A stretch of 9,071 nt of DNA from Methanobacteriota archaeon (GTDB lineage Archaea > Hydrothermarchaeota > Hydrothermarchaeia > Hydrothermarchaeales > BMS3B): positions 1-9,071 of the forward strand of contig QIGD01000054.1 in assembly GCA_003229935.1 (NCBI GenBank). Direction: 5' to 3'. The translations under genes and the position numbers were made by a program. The number at the start of each line of letters is the position of its first letter. The first letter of the stretch is position 1. Shown here in pieces: positions 1 through 6,313 of the stretch. The notes under the pieces are model-generated. The model was not told where the DNA came from and did no database searches. It worked only from the letters and a program-made list of their open reading frames with translations.

Positions 1-33
1 TGTGTTCTTGAACTCTACCAATAACTTCTGCAT
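1..33 (-). CDS. 5' tip of an unidentified minus-strand gene (partial)
   Basis: Read on the minus strand, an AGGAGG Shine-Dalgarno sequence (about 43-48) lies nine bases before an ATG at 33-31. The eleven codons left before the window edge read MQKLLVEFKNT. A second reading in another frame, from a TTG at about 41-39 (MKNAEVIGRVQEH), is also open, but its start sits only two bases from the same Shine-Dalgarno. The ATG has the better spacing. Too little is visible to name the product. The IS605-type hairpins at 67-103 lie just upstream, so this could be a gene of a mobile element or an unrelated host gene whose leader received the hairpins. Confidence 0.35.
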   Translation of the reverse strand, partial: MQKLLVEFKNT

Positions 34-66
34 TTTTCAATGCCTCCTAATCAACATGTTTCCCCT

Positions 67-113
67 GTCTCTCACGAGACAAGCCCACGACTTCAGTCGT
101 GGGTGATTGACTA
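67..113. mobile_element. IS200/IS605-type end fragment with two adjacent hairpins
   Basis: Positions 84-103 read cccacgacttcagtcgtggg, a perfect palindrome with a 9-bp stem. Three bases before it, 67-80 forms a second small hairpin (gtctc, loop tcac, gagac). The first hairpin has the same design as the subterminal hairpins that TnpA Y1 transposases recognise in IS200/IS605 elements. Its flank gtcgtgggtgattgac resembles gtcgtgggtagttcac at 1603-1618. No transposase gene is attached, so this is a solo end or a PATE/MITE-like remnant. On the minus strand it forms the leader of the partial gene at 1-33. Confidence 0.55.
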
Positions 114-170
114 CCTTTATTCTTCTATTATATGACGAGATAACCATAAAGTTCTGAAGTATCTTTGAAA

Positions 171-200
171 AACATAAATAATACCAAACAAATATATAAT
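171..200 (+). promoter_or_regulatory. Probable archaeal promoter of the ArsB/NhaD-type transporter
   Basis: Two TATA-like stretches precede the gene: ataaataat at 174-182 and aatatataat at 191-200. With the usual spacing of about 25 bases, the first would start transcription near 203 and keep the GGGAG ribosome site at 221-225 in the leader. The second would start it near 220 and give a very short leader. The sequence does not decide between them. Confidence 0.4.
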
Positions 201-235
201 CTTCTAAATATTAGTGTTATGGGAGATTGAAGAAT

Positions 236-1567
236 ATGGATTTAGCTCAGATATTTGCAGCCGCAGTTCTTATAATATCCTATGCTTTAATTATTTCAGA
301 AAAGATTCACCGTACTGTTGTTGCCCTCGCAGGTGGAATTCTTATAATTGCTCTGGGCCCCAGCGTAGGGCTTATTAACAGAAGTATATATCCAACAGGC
401 TCAAGTTTTGTGGCTGAAGCTGTGGACTGGAATACCATAGGTCTTCTTCTCGGAATGATGATAATTATTGGAATACTTAAGGACACTGGTATATTTGAGT
501 TTATTGCAGTAAAAACTGCTAAGCTTTCAAAGGGCGACCCTATAAAGATTATACTTTTATTTGCAATTATCACAGCTATTGTCTCTGCCTTTCTGGATAA
601 TGTTACAACAGTTTTGCTTATGGCTCCTGTAACCATAAGTATAGCAAAAAAACTGGATATGAACCCTGTTCCATTTCTGATATCTGAGATATTTGCCTCG
701 AATATAGGAGGAACAGCCACTCTCATAGGCGATCCGCCAAATATGATAATCAGCAGTGGTGCAGGACTGAGCTTCAATGAATTTATTATACATCTCACCC
801 CCATTATCTTTTTCGTGCTTATATTCTCACTTGTGTTTCTTAAATATGCATTCAGAGAGCAACTATCAAAAAAACCTGAGAATATTAAAGAGATTCTAAA
901 TATGAATGAGTGGGATATGATTAAAGACTACAGGCTTCTTAAAAAATCCATTTTTGTCATTTTTATTGTTATCATATTATTTTTTCTTCAATCCTGGTTG
1001 CATTTAGAGCCTTCCACAATTGCTCTTCTTGGGGCAGCACTGCTCCTGATTATTACTCACCACCATCCTGATAAGGCGCTTCGTCAGGTGGAGTGGAGTG
1101 TTCTTCTATTTTTTGCTGGTATTTTTATAATAGTTAAGGGAGTTGAAGAGGCTGGCCTGATACAGGAAGCTGCAAGTATTGCTGTAAATATGACTCACGG
1201 CAATCTTATTGGTGCAATGTTTGTGATACTCTGGACTTCTGCAATAATAAGTGCAATAGTAGATAATATACCCTTCACAGTCGCAATGGTACCGCTGGTT
1301 GAAAGTATGAGTTCCAGTCCAGCACTTGCCTCGCAGATTGCACATCTAAATACAAACCCTCTCTGGTGGGCACTCGCCCTTGGTGCATGCCTTGGAGGAA
1401 ATGGAACACTGATTGGTGCTTCAGCCAATATAGTTGTGTCTGGTATAAGCGAGCGAATGGGACATCCAATATCTTTTAAGGAGTTTTTTAAATACGGTGC
1501 TCCTCTCACATTTATATCTATCTTTATATCTGGATTGTTTCTCTATGTGGAGGTCTTTATAATTTAG
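236..1567 (+). CDS. ArsB/NhaD-superfamily ion transporter (CitMHS-like permease)
   Basis: This is a 443-residue, very hydrophobic membrane protein of the ion transporter superfamily that includes ArsB, NhaD, the human P protein and SLC13. It has the internal duplication typical of the fold. The first half carries SAFLDNVTTVLLMAPV (about 117-132) and NIGGTATLIGDPPN (156-169). The second half carries SAIVDNIPFTVAMVPLV (338-354) and GGNGTLIGASAN (387-398). The paired DN and GG-TLIG motifs mark the two re-entrant substrate and ion sites. Length is normal for the family. I chose the ATG at 236, ten bases after GGGAG, over a TTG at 227 that sits one base from it. No arsA, arsR or antiporter subunit is adjacent, so the substrate (arsenite, sodium/proton or an organic anion) is open. 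The gene is monocistronic here and ends against an IS605 scar. Confidence 0.88.
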   Translation: MDLAQIFAAAVLIISYALIISEKIHRTVVALAGGILIIALGPSVGLINRSIYPTGSSFVAEAVDWNTIGLLLGMMIIIGILKDTGIFEFIAVKTAKLSKGDPIKIILLFAIITAIVSAFLDNVTTVLLMAPVTISIAKKLDMNPVPFLISEIFASNIGGTATLIGDPPNMIISSGAGLSFNEFIIHLTPIIFFVLIFSLVFLKYAFREQLSKKPENIKEILNMNEWDMIKDYRLLKKSIFVIFIVIILFFLQSWLHLEPSTIALLGAALLLIITHHHPDKALRQVEWSVLLFFAGIFIIVKGVEEAGLIQEAASIAVNMTHGNLIGAMFVILWTSAIISAIVDNIPFTVAMVPLVESMSSSPALASQIAHLNTNPLWWALALGACLGGNGTLIGASANIVVSGISERMGHPISFKEFFKYGAPLTFISIFISGLFLYVEVFII

Positions 1568-1599
1568 AAAATTTATGATAAACATCGCAGAAAACCAAC

Positions 1600-1620
1600 T
1601 TAGTCGTGGGTAGTTCACCT
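1600..1620. mobile_element. Half-hairpin of an IS605-type end
   Basis: The stretch ttagtcgtgggtagttcac matches the right half and flank of the hairpin at 84-113. Its first eleven bases (1600-1610) are the exact reverse complement of cccacgactaa at 1655-1665 in the neighbouring right-end hairpin. It lies beyond the apparent right end of the tnpB remnant, so it may belong to a different insertion or be the target-side repeat. Confidence 0.4.
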
Positions 1621-1642
1621 GTCTAAAAAGAGGGATGTTGAG

Positions 1643-1681
1643 GGCTGACATACTCCCACGACTAAAGTTCGTGGGGTTCTA
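1643..1681 (-). mobile_element. Right end (RE) hairpin of an IS605-family element
   Basis: Positions 1655-1675 form a 7-bp stem, CCCACGA with TCGTGGG, around ctaaagt. On the minus strand this is the actttagtcgtggg motif found at the right end of TnpB elements such as ISDra2. The tnpB reading frame stops at 1679, directly against the hairpin, which is the normal arrangement. In active elements this hairpin is both the TnpA site and the 3' end of the omega-RNA, and the guide is the sequence just beyond it. A run of five T on the minus strand (1629-1625) follows 25 bases later and could help end transcripts from the nfeD-stomatin operon. Confidence 0.6.
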
Positions 1682-1871
1682 AGGTCTCCACATCGTTCTT
1701 GGAGTTGCCTCTTTAGGGATATCAGTGTTCCCTTCTGTTACATCTCTGTCTGCAACAGATTGACCTATGCCTTGACGCAATTGAACGCAGCATTTACGTC
1801 AGCATGGCCAACGTGGTTCGCTCTCTTCCCACCACTGAAGATGGTGGGCTTTCCCGCTCACGACATCGTAA
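1679..1871 (-). pseudogene. tnpB 3' remnant (IS605 OrfB), frameshifted
   Basis: The minus strand retains the last part of a TnpB RNA-guided nuclease. From 1857 one frame reads KRANHVGHADVNAAFN and then hits a stop at 1765. The family's C-terminal tail continues in another frame as LRQGIGQSVADRDV, then NTDIPKEATPRTMWRP, stopping at 1679. GHADVNAAFN is the end of the zinc ribbon and RuvC-III region, with its aspartate. The tail ending in KEATPR is typical of archaeal and bacterial OrfB proteins. A one-base frameshift therefore lies near 1776-1785. An in-frame stop at 1860-1858 and the absence of the rest of the protein (about 350 residues) show that this is a fossil. A hairpin at 1828-1848 and the right-end hairpin at 1655-1675 could mean that the omega-RNA scaffold survives better than the protein. 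Confidence 0.7.
1814..1871 (-). repeat. 58-bp repeat, copy A (inverted relative to 8916-8973)
   Basis: Read on the minus strand, this block matches 8916-8973 at 53 of 58 positions by hand alignment, with no gaps. It contains a hairpin at 1828-1848 with stem CCCACCA/TGGTGGG and a seven-base loop containing cttcag. Similarity stops on one side before ttacgat and on the other after gcgaacca, where this copy continues into the tnpB tail and the other does not. Confidence 0.75.
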
Positions 1872-1880
1872 GTTTCAGAG

Positions 1881-2648
1881 TTACTCCTTCTTCTTTTGAT
1901 TCATAAATCCCTGGATGATATCTATTGGTATAGGCAAGACAAAGATTGAAGACTTCTCACTGGCTGCCTCTGTAACAGTCTGAAGAAATCTCAGCTGAAG
2001 AGATGCTGGATTTTCACTCATTATTTTTGCGGCCTGACTAAGCTTCTCTGCAGCCTGAAATTCACCTTGTGCTGAGATAATCTTTGCTCTTCTTTCCCTT
2101 TCAGCTTCTGCCTGAGCAGCCATGGCACGCTGCATATCCTGTGGTATTTCAACATCCTTGATTTCAACGGCAGTAACCTTTATACCCCATGGGTCTGTCT
2201 GGGTATCTATAATCTTTTGAAGCCTTTCATTCAGTTTTTCCCTCTCACTCAGAAGTTCATCAAGCTCTGCTTCACCTACAACACTTCTGAGTGTAGTCTG
2301 GGCTATCATACTTGTGGCTGCAAGATAATTCTCCACTTCATTTATTGCCTTGCCAGGGTCTATAGTCCTGAAGTAAATCACAGCATTCACTCTAACCGGC
2401 ACGTTATCTCGGGTTATGACATCCTGAGATGGCACATCCATTGTTATGGTTCTCAGGTCAAGCTTGAACATTCTATCTACCATTGGTATAATATAGAACA
2501 TACCAGGACCTTTGACCCCAATATATCTACCCATCCTATAAATAACACCACGTTCATATTCACTTACAACTTTTACTCCTGAAACGACTATAGCAATAAC
2601 AATAAGCGCAACAGGGATTATAATAGAAATACCACCTAATAATGACAT
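1881..2648 (-). CDS. Stomatin-like SPFH/band-7 membrane protein
   Basis: The 255-residue protein has one N-terminal membrane segment (about 7-27) followed by an SPFH/band-7 domain: EYERGVIYRMGRYIGVKGPG at 30-49, LDLRTITMDVPSQDVITRDN at 63-82, and TDPWGIKVTAVEIKDVEIP at 151-169. A charged, alanine-rich coiled coil follows (about 172-210), then a hydrophobic C-terminal stretch SSIFVLPIPIDII (233-245). Size and order match prokaryotic stomatins such as PH1511 of Pyrococcus, which oligomerise on the membrane and whose C-terminal hydrophobic part is cut by the partner NfeD protease. Its ATG (2648-2646) directly follows the nfeD stop with no gap. A strong AAGGAGGT Shine-Dalgarno lies inside the end of nfeD (2663-2656), so the two are cotranscribed and translationally coupled. 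The 3' end stops ten bases from the IS605 scar. Confidence 0.93.
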   Translation of the reverse strand: MSLLGGISIIIPVALIVIAIVVSGVKVVSEYERGVIYRMGRYIGVKGPGMFYIIPMVDRMFKLDLRTITMDVPSQDVITRDNVPVRVNAVIYFRTIDPGKAINEVENYLAATSMIAQTTLRSVVGEAELDELLSEREKLNERLQKIIDTQTDPWGIKVTAVEIKDVEIPQDMQRAMAAQAEAERERRAKIISAQGEFQAAEKLSQAAKIMSENPASLQLRFLQTVTEAASEKSSIFVLPIPIDIIQGFMNQKKKE

Positions 2649-3929
2649 TTACTTTACCTCCTTTACTATCAACGTAAGGTTCTCCATTCCTACTACTTTA
2701 ACCTTTCTACCTCTTTCAATTTTCTCATTTTCTGTTCTTGCTTCCCAGAGTTCGCCGTGAATAAATACCAACCCTTCAAGAGAGAGTTCTGTCTTTGTTT
2801 CCCCTATCAACCCGAGCATACCCTCCTTACCTGTTTCTGGCTTTTTTATCATGGCTGCTGCCGTCTTGGCAATAACAAAAGTGAAAAACAGGGCTGTTAT
2901 AAGTGTTACAGAGCCTATACTCCAGTAGGATATGCTTATAAATGGCTCCTTACTCACATTTATCAGCATAAGAGAGCCCAGTACCAGTGAAATTACACCT
3001 CCAATACTGAGTAAACCAAAGGAATTTATTTTAATCTCAAGCAAAAAGAGAAAAATTCCAAAAAGTATCAAGATTAAACCAGCATAATTTATACTTATAG
3101 TCTGAAAACTCCAGAGAGCAATTAAAAGGCAGATAACACCCACAACACCTGGGAAAATTGCACCTGGGCTAGAGAGTTCAAATATTATACCAAAAATTCC
3201 TGCAATAAAGAGGAGATAGGCAATATTCGGGTTGGAGATACTGTGAAGGAAATTCTCACTGGTGCTCATGGGTACACGAACAATATTTGCATGTGAAGTT
3301 TCAAGGGTAACATTGCCTGACTCAAGCTTTACAGTCTTACCATTAATTTTGTTAAGTAACTCTCCAATATTTCCAGCCACCACATTGATTACTCCGTCTT
3401 TCAGAGCTTCCTTCTCAGTTATGGACTTAGACTTAAGTACAAAACTCTCTGCAAGGCTAACATTCCTTCCATTAAGCTGTGCAATAGCACGCATATATGC
3501 CGCTGCATCCTGAGTAATTTTATTTTCTACTGTTGTTTCTCCTGTCAGTGACATTCTAACAGGGTGGGCTGCACCGAGGTTGGTGCCGGGACTCATGGCA
3601 GCTATCTGAGTTGCTAAAAGAATAAAACTACCTGCTGAAGCTGCCCTTGCACCTCTGGGGTAAACATAACCAACAACAGGCACCCGGGAGGCCAGAACAG
3701 TCTTAATTATAGAACGCATACTTTTATCTAGGCCACCTGGTGTGTCTATAACTAAAACAACCGCAGTTGCATTTGCATTCTCTGCCTGATTTATAACTCC
3801 TGACACATACTGGGAGACCACCGGGTCTATCATACCGTTAACTTCTCCCACATAAACTTCTGAGCCTGAACATAGTGCAGAACTTATAAGTAATAAGACA
3901 GCAATAGTTGTTAACATTAACCATCTCAT
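2649..3929 (-). CDS. nfeD: NfeD-family membrane serine protease, stomatin operon partner
   Basis: The 426-residue protein starts with a signal or anchor segment (about 3-20) and a ClpP-like protease domain. The candidate catalytic serine is Ser98 in ARAASAGS and the lysine Lys137 in VENKITQDAAAYM, matching the Ser97/Lys138 dyad of Pyrococcus PH1510. VIDTPGGLD (61-69) forms the oxyanion region, and MSPGTNLGAAHPV follows the serine. About five membrane segments follow between 234 and 358, then an OB-fold NfeD C-terminal domain (about 370-426). Length is close to PH1510. I chose the ATG at 3929: it begins a classic signal sequence and lies 28 bases from a TATA box, which suggests a leaderless message. 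An ATG at 3965 is open but overlaps the start codon of the divergent gene. It is first in the operon with stomatin and probably processes that protein. Confidence 0.92.
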   Translation of the reverse strand: MRWLMLTTIAVLLLISSALCSGSEVYVGEVNGMIDPVVSQYVSGVINQAENANATAVVLVIDTPGGLDKSMRSIIKTVLASRVPVVGYVYPRGARAASAGSFILLATQIAAMSPGTNLGAAHPVRMSLTGETTVENKITQDAAAYMRAIAQLNGRNVSLAESFVLKSKSITEKEALKDGVINVVAGNIGELLNKINGKTVKLESGNVTLETSHANIVRVPMSTSENFLHSISNPNIAYLLFIAGIFGIIFELSSPGAIFPGVVGVICLLIALWSFQTISINYAGLILILFGIFLFLLEIKINSFGLLSIGGVISLVLGSLMLINVSKEPFISISYWSIGSVTLITALFFTFVIAKTAAAMIKKPETGKEGMLGLIGETKTELSLEGLVFIHGELWEARTENEKIERGRKVKVVGMENLTLIVKEVK

Positions 3930-3946
3930 AGTAATAATAATTATCT

Positions 3947-3953
3947 GTGAGGG
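3947..3953 (+). promoter_or_regulatory. Probable ribosome binding site of rfcS
   Basis: The sequence gtgaggg lies ten bases before the rfcS ATG at 3964. It is the only purine-rich anti-Shine-Dalgarno match in the 34-bp space between the divergent genes. It supports 3964 as the start, because no other in-frame start codon precedes the conserved VWVEKYRP motif. Confidence 0.4.
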
Positions 3954-3962
3954 TATAAAAAG
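3952..3962 (-). promoter_or_regulatory. TATA box of the nfeD-stomatin operon
   Basis: On the minus strand the stretch ctttttatacc is a good archaeal TATA element. Its centre is about 28 bases before the nfeD ATG at 3929, so transcription would start at or within a few bases of that ATG, giving a leaderless transcript. The element overlaps the ribosome-binding region of the divergent rfcS gene and lies two bases from its start codon. Confidence 0.5.
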
Positions 3963-3963
3963 C

Positions 3964-4917
3964 ATGGGTAACCTTGAAGCTGTATGGGTCGAAAAATATA
4001 GGCCGACAAAGATAAGTGAAATAGTGGGTCAGGATTATGTTGTGGATAGGCTGAAAGGTTATGTTGCCTCTGCTAATCTTCCCAACCTGCTTTTTGCTGG
4101 ACCCCCTGGAACAGGTAAAACCTCAGCAGCTCTTGCTCTGACAAGAGAATTCTTTGGGTTAAGCTGGAAAAATAACTTTCTTGAGTTAAATGCCAGTGAC
4201 GAAAGGGGTATCGATATAGTTAGGGGTAAAATCAAGAGCTTTGCAAGGACAAAACCCATTGGTGGGAATTTCAAGATTATATTTCTTGATGAAGCTGATG
4301 CTTTAACCAAAGATGCCCAGAATGCCATGAGACGGACTATGGAGATGTACACATATACCTGCAGATTCATTCTGAGTTGTAACTATTCCAGCAAGATAAT
4401 AGAGCCCATTCAATCCAGATGTGCTCTCTTTAGATTCAGACCTCTTTCAGAGAAAGATGTAACCTTCATGGTCAAGAAAATCGCCCAGCGTGAAGGTCTT
4501 GAACTTACCCATGAAGCTCTTGAGGCTATACTTTACAATGTTGAAGGTGACCTGAGAAAAGCCATTAATTTGCTTCAATCTGCTGCGGCCTTTGGTAAGG
4601 AGATAGATAAAGACCTAATATTCTCAATAGTTGGGAGAGCAAAGCCAGAAGATGTGAGGGAAATGCTGGAAAAAGCTCTTAATAATGATTATCAAGGTGC
4701 AAGAGAATTGCTCAGGGGCCTTGTTATTTCACAGGGTATAAGTGGTGAAGACCTCATAGGTCAGATTCACAGGGAAACTTTCTCCCTTGATATTCCAGAA
4801 GAGGTGAAGGTGAACCTGATGGACAAAATTGGTGAATATGACTTTAGAATAAGAGAGGGTGCCAGTGAACTCATCCAGCTTGAAGCACTGGTTGCTCAAT
4901 TTGTTGGAAAGGGGTGA
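3964..4917 (+). CDS. rfcS: Replication factor C small subunit (clamp loader AAA+ ATPase)
   Basis: The 317-residue protein is the small subunit of the archaeal clamp loader, which opens the PCNA ring and places it on primed DNA. It begins with the RFC box VWVEKYRP (7-14). It then shows Walker A GPPGTGKT (46-53), the NASDERG motif (76-82), Walker B FLDEAD (107-112), sensor 1 RFILSCNYSSKI (134-145), the arginine-finger SRC motif (151-153), and sensor 2 GDLRKAINLLQ (195-205) with Arg198. The C-terminal collar domain follows to residue 317. All catalytic residues are present, length is normal, and no intein interrupts the Walker A site, a common insertion point in archaeal rfcS. The large subunit is not in the window. 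The gene overlaps or abuts the downstream ArlI-like ATPase gene, with which it is probably cotranscribed. Confidence 0.97.
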   Translation: MGNLEAVWVEKYRPTKISEIVGQDYVVDRLKGYVASANLPNLLFAGPPGTGKTSAALALTREFFGLSWKNNFLELNASDERGIDIVRGKIKSFARTKPIGGNFKIIFLDEADALTKDAQNAMRRTMEMYTYTCRFILSCNYSSKIIEPIQSRCALFRFRPLSEKDVTFMVKKIAQREGLELTHEALEAILYNVEGDLRKAINLLQSAAAFGKEIDKDLIFSIVGRAKPEDVREMLEKALNNDYQGARELLRGLVISQGISGEDLIGQIHRETFSLDIPEEVKVNLMDKIGEYDFRIREGASELIQLEALVAQFVGKG

Positions 4918-6313
4918 TAGTATAAGGTGTAAAGATTATGAAAAGGAAATTGAAGCTCTAAAACTTAAACTTGGAAGTAAGCACAATAAGGTGTTTATAA
5001 CTTCCAGAGATAAAATAATAAAAGTCATAGATGAAATAAAGAGTGAGTTTGGGAATATTTTCACAGAAGAAGTAATAAAATGTTATGTATATGAAGAGCT
5101 GAGTTTAGGTGAACTGACACCCCTCATTATGGATGATAATCTTGAGGAGATAATGGTTGTTGCCAGAGAACGGCATGTTTTTGTTTATAACAGGCTCAGG
5201 GGTATGACGCCCACTCAGATTTTCATTGACGAAGAGAAAATTAGGAAGCTTATAGGAAAGATAGCTAAATATTCTGGAAGAAAGATTAGCAATGCCTCTC
5301 CGCTGCTTGATGCCCGTTTGCCAGATGGTTCAAGGGTGAATGCTACACTGCAGGGTGTCTCGCCAAGAGGTTCGACTATCACAATAAGAAAGTTCAGGAG
5401 AGAACCATTGACAATAACAGACCTTATAAGATACGGCACTCTGAGTGCATACAGTGCAGCCTTTTTATGGCTGGCAGTAGAGGGAATGCATTCAAGACCT
5501 GCTAATATTATTGTTATAGGTGGCACTGCCAGTGGTAAAACTACAACTTTGAATGCTCTTTCAAGCTTTATTCCTGAAGACGAGAGAATAATAAGTATTG
5601 AAGATGTGCTCGAAATAAATCTTGCTCATGAACATTGGATTCCTCTGGAAACAAGACCTCCTGACAGCGAGGGCAATGAAATAACAATGGATGACCTTCT
5701 GAAAAATGCCCTTAGAATGCGCCCTGATCGGATGATTGTAGGTGAAGTCAGAGCAGAAGAAGCTTTAACTCTTTTTACTGCAATGAATACAGGTCATGAT
5801 GGGTGTATTGCAACACTGCATGCTAACTCTGCAAGGGAAACTCTCAACAGGCTGAGGTCTCATCCTATGAATGTTCCCGACATAATGATTCCTGCTCTTA
5901 ATTTAATTGTTTCCCAGAGGAGGCAGGTGGAAAAAGGCAAGGTGGTTAGAAGGGTTTTTGAGATTGTAGAGATTTCGGGTACAGAAGGTAATAATATACT
6001 TACAAATACTCTCTTTAAATTTGATATCAAGTCGGAAGAGATAAAGGAGGTTATATTGAGCGGGAGGTATATTGAAGAGCTCAGCACTCTTAACAATATG
6101 AGAATAATCGATATTAAAACAGAAATTAGTAGGAGAGAGGCTCTGCTTGAGCTGATGGTTGAGAAGAATCTTAATAGTCGGGATATACACAATATCATTC
6201 AACTTTACTATAACAGTCCTGATATGGCCATGAATAATTTGATTCACAGCACCACGGATTCTGGAGTTATAATGGGACGCTCTGGGAATAGAAGGGGCCT
6301 TCTGGGGATTTAG
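4859..6313 (+). CDS. ArlI/GspE-like type II/IV secretion system ATPase, orphan
   Basis: The protein is up to 484 residues. It belongs to the VirB11/GspE hexameric ATPases and looks closest to ArlI (FlaI) of the archaellum. Numbered from 4859, it shows Walker A GGTASGKTT (221-229), the Asp box IISIEDVLEI (244-253), Walker B RMIVGEVR (291-298), the His box GHDGCIATLHANS (312-324), and the ArlI-like block MNVPDIMIPALNLIVSQRR (337-355). The N-terminal domain (about 50-200) contains DDNLEEIMV and TITIRKFRREPLTITDLI. The start is unsettled: GTG 4859 and GTG 4865 (behind GAGGG, better spacing) overlap rfcS by about 55 bases, TTG 4904 overlaps by 14, and GTG 4991 is also possible. No ArlJ/TadC/GspF membrane partner or pilin gene follows. 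The last 20 residues (STTDSGV to LLGI) look like an unconserved tail, and the stop overlaps that of the convergent ATPase gene. Confidence 0.9.
   Translation: MPVNSSSLKHWLLNLLERGDSIRCKDYEKEIEALKLKLGSKHNKVFITSRDKIIKVIDEIKSEFGNIFTEEVIKCYVYEELSLGELTPLIMDDNLEEIMVVARERHVFVYNRLRGMTPTQIFIDEEKIRKLIGKIAKYSGRKISNASPLLDARLPDGSRVNATLQGVSPRGSTITIRKFRREPLTITDLIRYGTLSAYSAAFLWLAVEGMHSRPANIIVIGGTASGKTTTLNALSSFIPEDERIISIEDVLEINLAHEHWIPLETRPPDSEGNEITMDDLLKNALRMRPDRMIVGEVRAEEALTLFTAMNTGHDGCIATLHANSARETLNRLRSHPMNVPDIMIPALNLIVSQRRQVEKGKVVRRVFEIVEISGTEGNNILTNTLFKFDIKSEEIKEVILSGRYIEELSTLNNMRIIDIKTEISRREALLELMVEKNLNSRDIHNIIQLYYNSPDMAMNNLIHSTTDSGVIMGRSGNRRGLLGI

Noticed and set aside
307..804. Long minus-strand open frames opposite the transporter gene
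   Set aside because: They are antisense to a well-conserved membrane protein, have no ribosome site, and show no recognisable domain.
1195..1509. Minus-strand open frame of about 104 codons
   Set aside because: It lies fully antisense to the conserved second half of the transporter, and its composition is what such a shadow would give.
236..1567. Naming the transporter ArsB (arsenite efflux)
   Set aside because: The fold is shared by arsenite, sodium/proton and carboxylate carriers, and no arsenic-resistance gene lies nearby.
1421..1651. Minus-strand open frame beginning at the IS605 right end
   Set aside because: It joins the sequence just outside the tnpB end to antisense transporter sequence. 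It has no Shine-Dalgarno sequence and no known motif.
3930..3965. Upstream ATG at 3965 as the start of nfeD
   Set aside because: It overlaps the rfcS ATG base for base, would place a TATA box inside the coding region, and adds residues before a normal signal sequence that begins at 3929.
4059..4370. Minus-strand open frame opposite rfcS
   Set aside because: The plus strand encodes intact Walker A, Walker B and sensor motifs over the same bases, so this is a shadow.
4859..6313. Part of an archaellum operon
   Set aside because: No archaellin, ArlJ, ArlH or other archaellum gene is present. Only the ATPase resembles ArlI.
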